A stretch of DNA of 64,000 bases. Source: Halorussus ruber (GTDB lineage Archaea > Halobacteriota > Halobacteria > Halobacteriales > Haladaptataceae). The position numbers were made by a program, and so were the translations under genes. The stretch is taken from NCBI RefSeq assembly GCF_004765785.1, contig NZ_SBIT01000002.1, forward strand, positions 1 to 64,000, given 5' to 3'. This document shows positions 49,760-57,233 of the stretch, one piece after another (position 1 is the first letter of the stretch; the number at the start of each line of letters is the position of its first letter). The notes below the pieces were generated by a model. The model was not told the DNA's origin, searched no databases, and worked only from the letters and a program-made list of their open reading frames with translations.

Positions 49760-50332
49760 ATGTACAAACGGGTCAGACTCAAGGATACAGTCGAGGTTCC
49801 CCCGGAACACCTCGCGGACGTGACGCCGAATCTAGTGAAGAAGCTCCTGCAGGACAAACTGGAGGGTCGGATGGACGAAGACGTCGGGAGCGTCGTCAGC
49901 GTCGTGAACGTTCACGACATCGGCGACGGCGCGGTCCTGCCGAACCGACCGGGCGTCTACTACGAAGCGGAGTTCGACGCGGTCACCTACGACCCCCAGA
50001 TGCAGGAGGTCGTGGACGGGGAAATCGTGGAGGTCGTCAACTTCGGTGCCTTCGTCGGCATCGGTCCGGTGGACGGCCTGCTCCACGTCTCCCAGATTTC
50101 GGACGAGTACCTCGCCTACGACGAGGAGGGCCAGATGCTCGCGTCCCGCGAGTCCAACCGCACGCTCGGCGTCGGCGACTCGGTCCGGGCGCGCATCGTC
50201 ACCAAGAGCATCGACGAGCGCAATCCGCGCGAGAGCAAGATCGGCCTCACCGCAAAGCAGGTCGGACTCGGCAAGCACGGCTGGCTGGAAGAAGAGCGCC
50301 AGAAGCGCGAAGCCACGACTGAGAGTGAATAA
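49760..50332 (+). CDS. rpo7: RNA polymerase subunit Rpo7 (E')
   Basis: Rpo7 with Rpo4 forms the stalk of the archaeal RNA polymerase, binding RNA exiting the enzyme. The 190-residue product has the N-terminal tip-associated domain (MYKRVRLKDTVEVPPEHL) and an S1 domain 'DGEIVEVVNFGAFVGIGPVDGLLHVSQIS' (in parts) near residue 80, with an acidic-basic tail. Start ATG at 49760. Spt4 follows two bases later, so they are co-expressed. Confidence 0.95.
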   Translation: MYKRVRLKDTVEVPPEHLADVTPNLVKKLLQDKLEGRMDEDVGSVVSVVNVHDIGDGAVLPNRPGVYYEAEFDAVTYDPQMQEVVDGEIVEVVNFGAFVGIGPVDGLLHVSQISDEYLAYDEEGQMLASRESNRTLGVGDSVRARIVTKSIDERNPRESKIGLTAKQVGLGKHGWLEEERQKREATTESE

Positions 50333-50334
50333 CG

Positions 50335-50532
50335 ATGGCTAGTGACCGTCTCGCCTGCCGCGAGTGTCACGCCGTGGCCGAACCCGACGAGGACACCTGT
50401 CCCATCTGCGGTTCGACCAGTCTCACCGAGGACTGGAGTGGCTTCGTCATCATCGCCCACCCCGACGAGAGCCAAATCGCCGAGGAGATGGAAGTGGACA
50501 AGCCGGGCAAGTACGCGCTGAAGGTCCGGTAA
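50335..50532 (+). CDS. spt4: Transcription elongation factor Spt4 (RpoE'')
   Basis: The 65-residue zinc-binding partner of Spt5 begins with CREC (residues 8-11), has CPICG near residue 20, 'LTEDWSGFVIIAHPDESQIAEEM' and ends 'KPGKYALKVR', the full length of archaeal Spt4. It follows rpo7 by two bases and precedes a dephospho-CoA kinase gene. Confidence 0.95.
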   Translation: MASDRLACRECHAVAEPDEDTCPICGSTSLTEDWSGFVIIAHPDESQIAEEMEVDKPGKYALKVR

Positions 50533-50539
50533 GGCGACC

Positions 50540-51091
50540 GTGAGCGACGCTCTCGTCACGTTGCCCGCCGAGATGCGCGGGGAACTCAAGGAGCCGATGG
50601 GGCCGATTTTCACCGACGCCGAGTCGCTCCTCTCCGAAACCGGCGAACTCCTCGTCGCCGTCGGCGACGTGGTGACCTACCACCTCGAACGCGCTGGCGT
50701 CACCCCCGACGTGGCCGTGGTAGACGGCCTGACCAAGCGCGAGGAGGTCGAAGACGAAGTCGCCGAGGGCGTCGCCCGCCTCGGCGCGACCGCCAGCGAG
50801 GTCCACGTCGAGAACCCCGCAGGGGCCATCTCCCGCGAAATGGTCCGAACGCTCCGGGCGGCCATCGCCGACCCTGAGCCGACCGTCATTGTGGTCGAGG
50901 GCGAGGAGGACCTCGTCACCCTCCCCGCCATCGTGGCCGCTCCTCTCGGCGCGAGCGTCGTCTACGGCCAACCCGGCGAGGGGATGGTCCACGCGAAAGT
51001 CACAGACGACGCGAAGGCCGAGATGTGCGATTTACTGCGTCGGATGGACGGCGATTCCGAGGCGCTGTTCGAGATTCTGGAAATCGAGTGA
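50540..51091 (+). CDS. GTP-dependent dephospho-CoA kinase (DUF359)
   Basis: This archaeal enzyme adds the last phosphate of CoA using GTP. The 183-residue protein begins with a GTG (50540), has 'GDVVTYHLERAGVTPDVAVVDGLTKRE' (in parts; DGxTKR motif, near residue 50), 'AGAISREMVRTLRAAI' and 'PTVIVVEGEEDLVTLPAIVAAPLGASVVYGQPGEGMVH' (in parts; GEEDL and GxP motifs), matching DUF359. It follows spt4 by seven bases. A nuclease-like gene after it interrupts the usual order up to rps24e. Confidence 0.93.
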   Translation: MSDALVTLPAEMRGELKEPMGPIFTDAESLLSETGELLVAVGDVVTYHLERAGVTPDVAVVDGLTKREEVEDEVAEGVARLGATASEVHVENPAGAISREMVRTLRAAIADPEPTVIVVEGEEDLVTLPAIVAAPLGASVVYGQPGEGMVHAKVTDDAKAEMCDLLRRMDGDSEALFEILEIE

Positions 51092-51143
51092 GGGTGACCT
51101 CGTGTCGGTGCGTTTATCATCCAGTCCCGGGGTAGCGACTGGT

Positions 51144-51830
51144 ATGCCGCGCGCCGGAGCGTTGAAACAGATACTTCGGAGTCTGACGGTCGCCGAACTC
51201 CGGTCGGTCAGACGCGAGTATTGTCCGCGGGTGACCGAGTACGACGGCGACAAGTCCGCGTTCGTAGAGCGCATCCGCCGGTCGCTGAAGCGGTCGATGG
51301 ACGACGGCGAGTGCAGTTACGGGGATCTCGTGGAAACGATTCGAGACGAGCTATCTAGCGACGGTCCGGAGCGCGTGACGACGCGAATCCGTCACGTGCT
51401 GAACGAGGTAGAAATCTCCTCGAACGCGGGCAGAGAGAGCAGTCGGTCGGTCAGAGAAGGGTGGATATGCTCGGAGATATTCCAAGGACTCCGATATCGA
51501 CTTGCTGACCGGCCCTACGAAATCGAGCAGGAGGCCACTTTCGGGCGGAGTAGCGTGGATCTTCTAGTCTCACACGTCCGCGAGGACCGCCAATACGTCG
51601 TCGAAGTCAAACTCGCGGGAAGCTACAGTAGCCGCGAGCGCCTCCTCTCGCAACTCCGGAAGTACCGGAAGAAGGTGCCGAACCTCAAGCGGTCGTTCGT
51701 GCTGATGGTCGCCGAGCGCGAGCGGGACCTGCCGGAGAACAAAGAGTCAGTCGCCCACGTCGTCACCGAGGCCGAAGGCGAACCGAAGACGGAAGTCGTC
51801 CTCAAGCCGCCGAGCGATTTGCGGTACTGA
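51144..51830 (+). CDS. PD-(D/E)XK nuclease-like protein with SAP-like start
   Basis: The 228-residue protein (start MPRAGALKQIL at 51144) opens with a SAP-like helical pair 'LTVAELRSVRREYCPRVTEYDGDKSAFVERIRRSL' (in parts; residues 14-48). Its second half has 'YEIEQEATFGRSSVDLLVSHVREDRQYVVEVKLAGSYSSRERLLSQLRKY' (in parts): Glu, then Asp, then ExK, followed by QxxxY, the PD-(D/E)XK plus QxxxY arrangement of RecB-type nucleases. It may cut or bind DNA. It separates DUF359 from rps24e, which are usually adjacent; the start codon is not certain because longer in-frame codons extend upstream. Confidence 0.7.
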   Translation: MPRAGALKQILRSLTVAELRSVRREYCPRVTEYDGDKSAFVERIRRSLKRSMDDGECSYGDLVETIRDELSSDGPERVTTRIRHVLNEVEISSNAGRESSRSVREGWICSEIFQGLRYRLADRPYEIEQEATFGRSSVDLLVSHVREDRQYVVEVKLAGSYSSRERLLSQLRKYRKKVPNLKRSFVLMVAERERDLPENKESVAHVVTEAEGEPKTEVVLKPPSDLRY

Positions 51831-52071
51831 CGATTTGCTGTCGAACACCGACGCCCTACCGCGAGCGAACGAAGTGAGCGAGCGGACCAAGGAATCCCTC
51901 GAACGAGCGCCTCCGGCGCTCGTGAGGGGGTGACGCCGTGTTTTTGATCGACCTTTTGCAAGCGAGAGAGGGCGAGCGCCGGTGGCGCTCGCCCGAACGA
52001 GTGCTGGAAAAGGTCGTTCGTAATCCTTTTACAGTCTACGCGGCCAAGTAGTCAGTAACTGAGCGATACAC
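51831..52071. repeat. Hairpin-rich spacer between the nuclease gene and rps24e
   Basis: Two strong hairpins: ACGAGCGCC/GGCGCTCGT (51903-51923) and GGGCGAGCGCC/GGCGCTCGCCC (51970-51994). The second sits inside arms CGACCTTTTGCA (51949-51960) and TGGAAAAGGTCG (52005-52016), paired at 11 of 12. A TATA-like CCTTTTACAG near 52026-52035 should drive rps24e. No gene. Confidence 0.6.
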
Positions 52072-52389
52072 ATGGAAGTCGAAATCCTCTCCGAGGAGCA
52101 GAATCCGATGCTCCACCGGTCCGAAGTGCGGTTCCAGATCGTCCACGACGAAGCGACGCCCTCTCGGCTCTCGGTCCGCGACAGTCTCGCGGCCAAGCTC
52201 GACAAGGACTCCAGCGAAGTCGTGGTTCACGAAATGAACACCAAGTTCGGGATGCGCAAGACCGTCGGCTACGCGAAGGTCTACGACAGCCCCGAACACG
52301 CCCGCGACGTCGAGCAGGACTACATGCTCGAGCGCAACAAGATTTCCGCGGACGCCGACGGCGAGGCCGAGGCGGAGGAGGCTGAATAA
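52072..52389 (+). CDS. rps24e: Ribosomal protein S24e
   Basis: The 105-residue product '[32 protein letters not shown]' (in parts) with '[16 protein letters not shown]' and '[11 protein letters not shown]' matches archaeal S24e of the small subunit, including a Glu/Ala-rich tail. Its stop codon TAA overlaps the ATG of rps27ae by one base. Confidence 0.96.
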   Translation: MEVEILSEEQNPMLHRSEVRFQIVHDEATPSRLSVRDSLAAKLDKDSSEVVVHEMNTKFGMRKTVGYAKVYDSPEHARDVEQDYMLERNKISADADGEAEAEEAE

Positions 52390-52523
52390 TGGCTCGACAC
52401 GAGTACTACAACGACGACGGCACCACCGACAAAGAGCAGTGTCCGCGCTGCGGCGACGCGTTCCTCGCCGAACACGACGACCGAAGCCACTGCGGTCGGT
52501 GCGGTTACACCGAGTGGCAGTAA
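52389..52523 (+). CDS. rps27ae: Ribosomal protein S27ae
   Basis: This 44-residue protein, too short for most gene calls, reads [32 protein letters not shown] and ends [10 protein letters not shown] (in parts). CPRC and CGRC are the four zinc ligands of S27ae. The A of its ATG is the last base of the rps24e stop, showing coupled translation. Confidence 0.95.
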   Translation: MARHEYYNDDGTTDKEQCPRCGDAFLAEHDDRSHCGRCGYTEWQ

Positions 52524-52528
52524 ACGAA

Positions 52529-54148
52529 ATGCGGGTCCTCGGAATCGAGGGCACGGCGTGGGCCGCGAGTGCCGCGGTCTACGACACTGAAACCGAAAAC
52601 ACCGATTCGATTTTTATCGAGACCGACGCCTACCAGCCGGAGAGCGGCGGCATTCACCCGCGCGAGGCCGCCGAACACATGAGCGACGCGATTCCGCAGG
52701 TCGTCGAGACCGCACTCGCGGAGGCTGACGGTCCCATCGACGCGGTGGCGTTCTCCCGCGGTCCCGGTCTCGGCCCGTGCCTGCGCACTGTCGGAACGGC
52801 GGCGCGGGCGCTGGCCCAGACCCTCGACGTGCCTCTCGTGGGGGTCAACCACATGGTTGCCCACCTCGAAATCGGCCGCCAGCAGTCCGGGTTCTCCTCG
52901 CCGGTCTGTCTGAACGCCTCGGGAGCGAACGCTCACGTGCTGGGCTACCGGAACGGTCGGTATCGCGTCCTCGGCGAGACGATGGACACCGGAGTCGGCA
53001 ACGCCATCGACAAGTTCACGCGCCACGTCGGGTGGAGTCATCCCGGCGGCCCGAAGGTCGAGGAGGCCGCGAAAGACGGCGAGTACGTCGAACTGCCCTA
53101 CGTGGTCAAGGGGATGGACTTCTCCTTTTCGGGCATCATGAGTGCCGCGAAGGACGCCTACGACGGCCGACGCGGCGAGAACGGCGAGAATGACGGAGAC
53201 GGAGGCGTCCCCGTCGAGGACGTCTGCTACTCCCTGCAGGAGAACGTCTTCGCCATGCTGACCGAGGTCGCCGAGCGCGCGCTCTCGCTGACCGGGAGCG
53301 ACGAGTTGGTGCTGGGCGGCGGGGTCGGCCAGAACGCCCGCCTCCGAGAGATGTTGCGGGAGATGTGCGACCAGCGCGGCGCGGAGTTTTACGCGCCCGA
53401 ACCCCGGTTCTTGCGAGACAACGCCGGGATGATTGCGGTCCTCGGCGCGGAGATGGTCCGCGCGGGCGACACCATCCCGGTCGAGGAGTCGGCGGTGAAC
53501 CCGAACTTCCGGCCGGATCAGGTTCCGGTCACGTGGCGCTCCGACGACGAGTCGGTGGCCCGGTGGCGCGAGGAGGGCGCGGAAGTCAAGGGTGCGGAGG
53601 CCACGGTCGAAATCGGCGACGAGCGCGTGACCAAGCGCAGGCTTCCGAAGAGCTACCGCCACCCGCAACTCGACGCGCGGCTCCGGCGCGACCGGACCGT
53701 CCTCGAAGCGCGCCTCACGAGCGAGGCCCGCAGGCGCGGCGTGCCGACGCCGGTCGTCTACGACGTGGACCCCGAGGAGGGCGTGCTGGTCTTCGAGCGC
53801 GTCGGCGAGGCGGACCTCCGGTCGGAGCTGACCGCCGAGCGCGTCCGCGACGTGGCCCGCCACCTCGCTACGATTCACGGCGCGGGGTTCGTCCACGGCG
53901 ACCCGACGACCAGAAACGTTCGGGTCGGCGACGACCGCACCTACCTCATCGACTTCGGCCTCGGCTACAACACCGACGACGCCGAGGACTACGCGATGGA
54001 CCTCCACGTCTTCGCCCAGAGCCTCGCGGGGACCGCCGACGACGCCGAGTCGCTCCAGCGGGAGTTCGAGGAGAGCTACGCCGAAGTTGGTTCGGAGACG
54101 GTCCTCGACCGATTGCGGGAAGTCGAGGGTCGGGGTCGGTATCAGTAG
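52529..54148 (+). CDS. kae1-bud32: Kae1-Bud32 fusion: tRNA threonylcarbamoyladenosine synthesis
   Basis: This two-domain protein of 539 residues belongs to the KEOPS complex that makes t6A37 in tRNA. Kae1 part (residues 1-340): 'RVLGIEGTAWAASAAVYD', 'GVNHMVAHLE' (metal-binding His), 'GGVGQNARLREML', 'NAGMIAVLGAEM'. Bud32 kinase part (about 350-539): 'LPKSYRHPQLDARLRRDR', 'HGAGFVHGDPTTRNV' (catalytic loop) and 'LIDFGLGY' (metal-binding Asp). The fusion is usual in haloarchaea. It follows rps27ae by five bases, completing the conserved cluster. Confidence 0.96.
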   Translation: MRVLGIEGTAWAASAAVYDTETENTDSIFIETDAYQPESGGIHPREAAEHMSDAIPQVVETALAEADGPIDAVAFSRGPGLGPCLRTVGTAARALAQTLDVPLVGVNHMVAHLEIGRQQSGFSSPVCLNASGANAHVLGYRNGRYRVLGETMDTGVGNAIDKFTRHVGWSHPGGPKVEEAAKDGEYVELPYVVKGMDFSFSGIMSAAKDAYDGRRGENGENDGDGGVPVEDVCYSLQENVFAMLTEVAERALSLTGSDELVLGGGVGQNARLREMLREMCDQRGAEFYAPEPRFLRDNAGMIAVLGAEMVRAGDTIPVEESAVNPNFRPDQVPVTWRSDDESVARWREEGAEVKGAEATVEIGDERVTKRRLPKSYRHPQLDARLRRDRTVLEARLTSEARRRGVPTPVVYDVDPEEGVLVFERVGEADLRSELTAERVRDVARHLATIHGAGFVHGDPTTRNVRVGDDRTYLIDFGLGYNTDDAEDYAMDLHVFAQSLAGTADDAESLQREFEESYAEVGSETVLDRLREVEGRGRYQ

Positions 54149-54166
54149 TGGTTCGCTCGTCTGTTT

Positions 54167-55123
54167 TCAAATCAGCATCCCGGCTTTCAGCACCGCGATG
54201 AGACCCGTCAGCGTCACCATGCTGGCGATGGTGCTGGCGAAGATGGCGGTGCTGACGTACTCCGGGCCGGTGAGTCCGCCGTCGCCGCCCGAGTCGTACT
54301 CGATGGTCAGGATGAGCGGCGTGACCGCGGCGGGCATTCCGGTTTCGAGGACGAAGACGCGGGCCACCGCGGGATTGGTCCCGAGTCCGAGGAGCAGGGC
54401 GACCCCGACGCCGACCAGCGGCGCGACGAAGAGTTTCAGGCCGTTCGAGACGCCGACCCGCGAGATGGCCGCGCCGTGCTGGGTGTTGGCGAGTTGGATG
54501 CCGAGCATCAGCAACATTACGGGGATGGCGGCGTCGCCGACGAGCTTCAGCGTCTCCATCGCGGCGGTGTCTCCGGCGGGCACGACTCCGAGCCATCGGG
54601 CGGCCCACGCCGCGACGACCGCGTAGACCAGCGGGAGGCGGAAGACCTCGGCGAAGGCTCCTCGGAGGTCGGTCTCGTCGCCCCGCGAGGCCAGATAGAC
54701 GCCGACGGTGTACATCAGGATGGACTGGCCCGCGATGAAGAGGACGGCGGTCGAGCGCCCGACCGCGCCGAACGCGAACGCCGAGAGCGGGATGCCGTAG
54801 TTGCCCGCGTTCGGGAAGGACGAGGTGAGGACCAGCGCGCCCAGCGCGGGTTCGGACTCGCCCAGCAAGCGCCCCACGCCCTCGGCCAGCGCGACCATCG
54901 CCAGCGTGAAGACGGCGACGGCGAGGATGAGTTTCGCGGCCAGCGTGCCGGACATCGAGGAGGTGGCGAGACTGTGGAAGATGAGCGCGGGCGTCAGGAC
55001 GTAGATGGTGACGGTCCCCAGCGGGTCCACGTCGATGTCGCGGGCCTTCCCGAGGAGGAAGCCGACCGCCGCGACCGACAGGACCGGCAGGATGGCCGTC
55101 CCGAGCGCAGAGACGAGTGACAC
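54167..55123 (-). CDS. AEC family auxin-efflux-carrier-type transporter
   Basis: The 318-residue protein has two groups of five helices with the AEC motif 'TSSFPNAGNYGIPLSAFAFG' near residue 108 (NxGNxGxP) and 'LETGMPAAVTPLILTIEYD' near residue 265. It probably exports or imports organic anions by a proton- or Na-linked route; substrate unknown. The start is GTG at 55123, because no ATG occurs between the frame's stop and 'SLVSALGTAILPVLS'. It is convergent with the Kae1-Bud32 gene and divergent from an RHH/RelE-type pair. Confidence 0.87.
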   Translation of the reverse strand: MSLVSALGTAILPVLSVAAVGFLLGKARDIDVDPLGTVTIYVLTPALIFHSLATSSMSGTLAAKLILAVAVFTLAMVALAEGVGRLLGESEPALGALVLTSSFPNAGNYGIPLSAFAFGAVGRSTAVLFIAGQSILMYTVGVYLASRGDETDLRGAFAEVFRLPLVYAVVAAWAARWLGVVPAGDTAAMETLKLVGDAAIPVMLLMLGIQLANTQHGAAISRVGVSNGLKLFVAPLVGVGVALLLGLGTNPAVARVFVLETGMPAAVTPLILTIEYDSGGDGGLTGPEYVSTAIFASTIASMVTLTGLIAVLKAGMLI

Positions 55124-55209
55124 GTCTCGTGAGGTGGTGGTTCTGAGGTACAAAGGTGTCGAAGGCGGCGAGGTCTGAGCGAGACGAACCGGGAAACGCT
55201 TTTGAGATG

Positions 55210-55224
55210 GCGTATGTAATACGC
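55210..55224. promoter_or_regulatory. GCGTAT-N3-ATACGC operator before the RHH/RelE-type pair
   Basis: A perfect 6-bp inverted repeat five bases before the ATG at 55229, followed by a further half-site TGTATG at the start codon. The position overlaps the promoter and suits autorepression by the antitoxin dimer. Confidence 0.5.
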
Positions 55225-55228
55225 TTGT

Positions 55229-55504
55229 ATGTCGAGAACGAATACAGACGGTGGGGGCGAACCGGAGAAAACGAACATCAACATCCGTCTGACCGAGTCG
55301 TTCCTCGAAGACATCGACGCGACGTGGCACGAGGAAGGCTACAACAGTCGGAGCGAGTTTATCCGCGAGGCACTCCGTGATGCGGTCCGGCATCCAGACC
55401 TGACGCGCAAGAGTTGGAAAGAAATCGCCGCCGTCGAACACGCACGTCGGACGGGCGAGAGCGAGACGTTCTCTCGCGAGGAAGTTCTCGAAGAGGATGA
55501 GTGA
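55229..55504 (+). CDS. Ribbon-helix-helix antitoxin
   Basis: The 91-residue protein has an RHH fold after an Asp/Gly-rich start: 'KTNINIRLTESFLEDIDATWHEEGYNSRSEFIREALRDAV' (in parts; strand, helix, helix, residues 14-52). The C-terminal 'RRTGESETFSREEVLEEDE' is acidic and should bind the toxin. It overlaps the next gene by eight bases. Confidence 0.88.
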   Translation: MSRTNTDGGGEPEKTNINIRLTESFLEDIDATWHEEGYNSRSEFIREALRDAVRHPDLTRKSWKEIAAVEHARRTGESETFSREEVLEEDE

Positions 55505-55781
55505 CGACGATTGGACGTGGAAGTTTCGCGCACCTGCGAAACGGACGTACGACGACTTGGATGCCCACGGGCAGAACCGCATCACCGACAAGCTGGACGA
55601 AATAGTGAACGACCAGTGGCGGACTCCGGACGACTATCTGGAACCACTAACCGGGGTCCCGTATTCGAAGCTCCGAATCGGGCAGTTTCGTCTCGGTGCG
55701 GACTGCGACCGCGCGACGAAGACACTGGATGTCTATACCATCGAGAATCGAGGTAGTGCCTACAAACCCGGTGACGACTAG
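55497..55781 (+). CDS. RelE/ParE-family toxin
   Basis: The 94-residue protein has the RelE/ParE order: 'WKFRAPAKRTYDDLDAHGQNRITDKLDEIV' (helical hairpin), 'GVPYSKLRIGQFRLGADCD' (central strands with Lys and Arg) and 'KTLDVYTIENRGSAYK'. RelE-type proteins cut mRNA on the ribosome; ParE-type inhibit gyrase. The start overlaps the antitoxin gene by eight bases, typical of type II pairs. Confidence 0.85.
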   Translation: MSDDDWTWKFRAPAKRTYDDLDAHGQNRITDKLDEIVNDQWRTPDDYLEPLTGVPYSKLRIGQFRLGADCDRATKTLDVYTIENRGSAYKPGDD

Positions 55782-56192
55782 AACCACCTCAATCTAACAT
55801 ATCTATTTATAGTCTAGACACAACAATACCTAATTCTAATATATGATGGTATTTTTCTAAGAATTAGAATTGTTCGTGGTTGGCGCGCGGAGTTTCGCTG
55901 AGCGTAGCGAAGCGAGGCTGGGGAGGATGAGGCGCGGTTGCTGTTGCAGTGGCGGTGTCGTGACGAGCGAGTCACGGCTCGTCAGAGCTTTGCTCTGACG
56001 GTGCTGTGCGGTTGACTCCTGTGTTCAAGTCTGAAGCTAGCTTCTCCCCAACTCTCCATCCCACGTCACCGATTGACAATCCCTACTGTTCACGTACTCA
56101 CTATCACCCACACAATCGCTACGCTCACACCATCTGACCAACCGCTCCAAACCGTCGCAGAAAAGTCCAGAACTACCCAGAACAGCAGAATC
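55782..56192. other. Gene-free region with AT-rich hairpin
   Basis: A hairpin with arms AACAATACCTAATTCT (55822-55837) and AGAATTAGAATTGTT (55860-55874) may terminate the toxin mRNA or mark an element end. Further on are GTCAGAGC/GCTCTGAC and CGTGAC/GTCACG pairs (55958-56000). Two AAGCGAAGC-type segments are similar to other intergenic stretches. No convincing ORF. Confidence 0.45.
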
Positions 56193-57098
56193 TCATTCCT
56201 CGCCCGGTGGGTTCAGGTCGCGCTGGAATTCGTCGAAGACCTCTAAGTCCTCGGGTAGGTCGTACTCGATGCGGCGGTCCTCCTTCCGGCTCTCGACCTC
56301 GGCGTCCACCGGTTCGGCGACCTCCTCCCACCCGGGCTTGACCTTGACGCTCTTGGCTGGCTGACCGGCCGCGACGTGGTGGTCGGGCACGTCGCGCTGG
56401 ACGATGGACTTGGCGGCGACGATGGTGTTCTCGCCGACGCGGACGCCCGCTCGGACCATCGCGTCGTAGGTGACGCGGGCGTCGTCGGCGATGATGGTGT
56501 GGTAGTTTTTGACCTCGGTCTGGTCCACCACGTCGTGGTCGTGGCTGTAGACGTGCGCCGAGTCGGAGATGGAGACGCGGTCGCCGATGGTCAACTTCCC
56601 GCGGTCGTCGAGATGCACGTCGTCGTGGACCACCACGTTGTCGCCGACGGTGATGTTGTGGCCGTAGGTAAAGGAGATGCCCTTGAAGAACCGGCAGTTG
56701 TCGCCGCAGTCCTCGAAGAGGTGGTCGGCCAGCATCGCGCGGAACCGGAGCGCGAACTCGACGTTGTCGGCCATCGGCGTGGCGTCGAACTGCCGCCAGA
56801 GCCACTGGAGGTGCTTAGACTCGCGGAACTTCTCTTCGTCCTTCTCGGCGTAGTACTCGCTTTCGAGCGTGGCGTTGCACGGGTCGTAGCTCTGGAGGCG
56901 GACCTCCTCGGCGGGCGAAACGCGCTCGCCGTTCTGCCAGCGCTCGTAGGCGTCCCGGTCGCCGTGGAGGTCGACCAGTACCTCCTCGACGATGGCGCAG
57001 GTGTCCTCGTCGCTGGCGAGTCGTCGGTCTACGTCGGCGATGAACTCCTCTAACGAGTGTTCCATCTCGTCAGGGAGCGTGACGTGTCGTTTAGTCAT
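56193..57098 (-). CDS. Hexapeptide-repeat acetyltransferase (maltose O-acetyltransferase-like)
   Basis: The 301-residue protein (start MTKRHVTLPDEMEH at 57098) has an N-terminal helical region of about 100 residues and a left-handed beta helix: 'FFKGISFTYGHNITVGDNVVVHDDVHLDDRGKLTIGDRVSISDSAHVYSHDHDVVD' (in parts), with His residues at the CoA/acceptor site, 'GENTIVAAKSIVQRDVPDHHVAAGQPAKSV' (in parts). It matches the LacA/MaaA/NodL type that acetylates sugars; the longer N-terminus is like haloarchaeal members. Substrate unknown. Confidence 0.85.
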   Translation of the reverse strand: MTKRHVTLPDEMEHSLEEFIADVDRRLASDEDTCAIVEEVLVDLHGDRDAYERWQNGERVSPAEEVRLQSYDPCNATLESEYYAEKDEEKFRESKHLQWLWRQFDATPMADNVEFALRFRAMLADHLFEDCGDNCRFFKGISFTYGHNITVGDNVVVHDDVHLDDRGKLTIGDRVSISDSAHVYSHDHDVVDQTEVKNYHTIIADDARVTYDAMVRAGVRVGENTIVAAKSIVQRDVPDHHVAAGQPAKSVKVKPGWEEVAEPVDAEVESRKEDRRIEYDLPEDLEVFDEFQRDLNPPGEE

Positions 57099-57233
57099 GG
57101 CGGGCAATCACTTGCTTATACTTGTCATCCGTACTTGATGGGGGTTTTGGTTGCGGCGGGGAGTGTGGAAACTTCGCCCGACGCTCGCCCGGACCGCGAG
57201 AAAGAAACCGCGCAGAAACCGCCAGCGAGCCGA

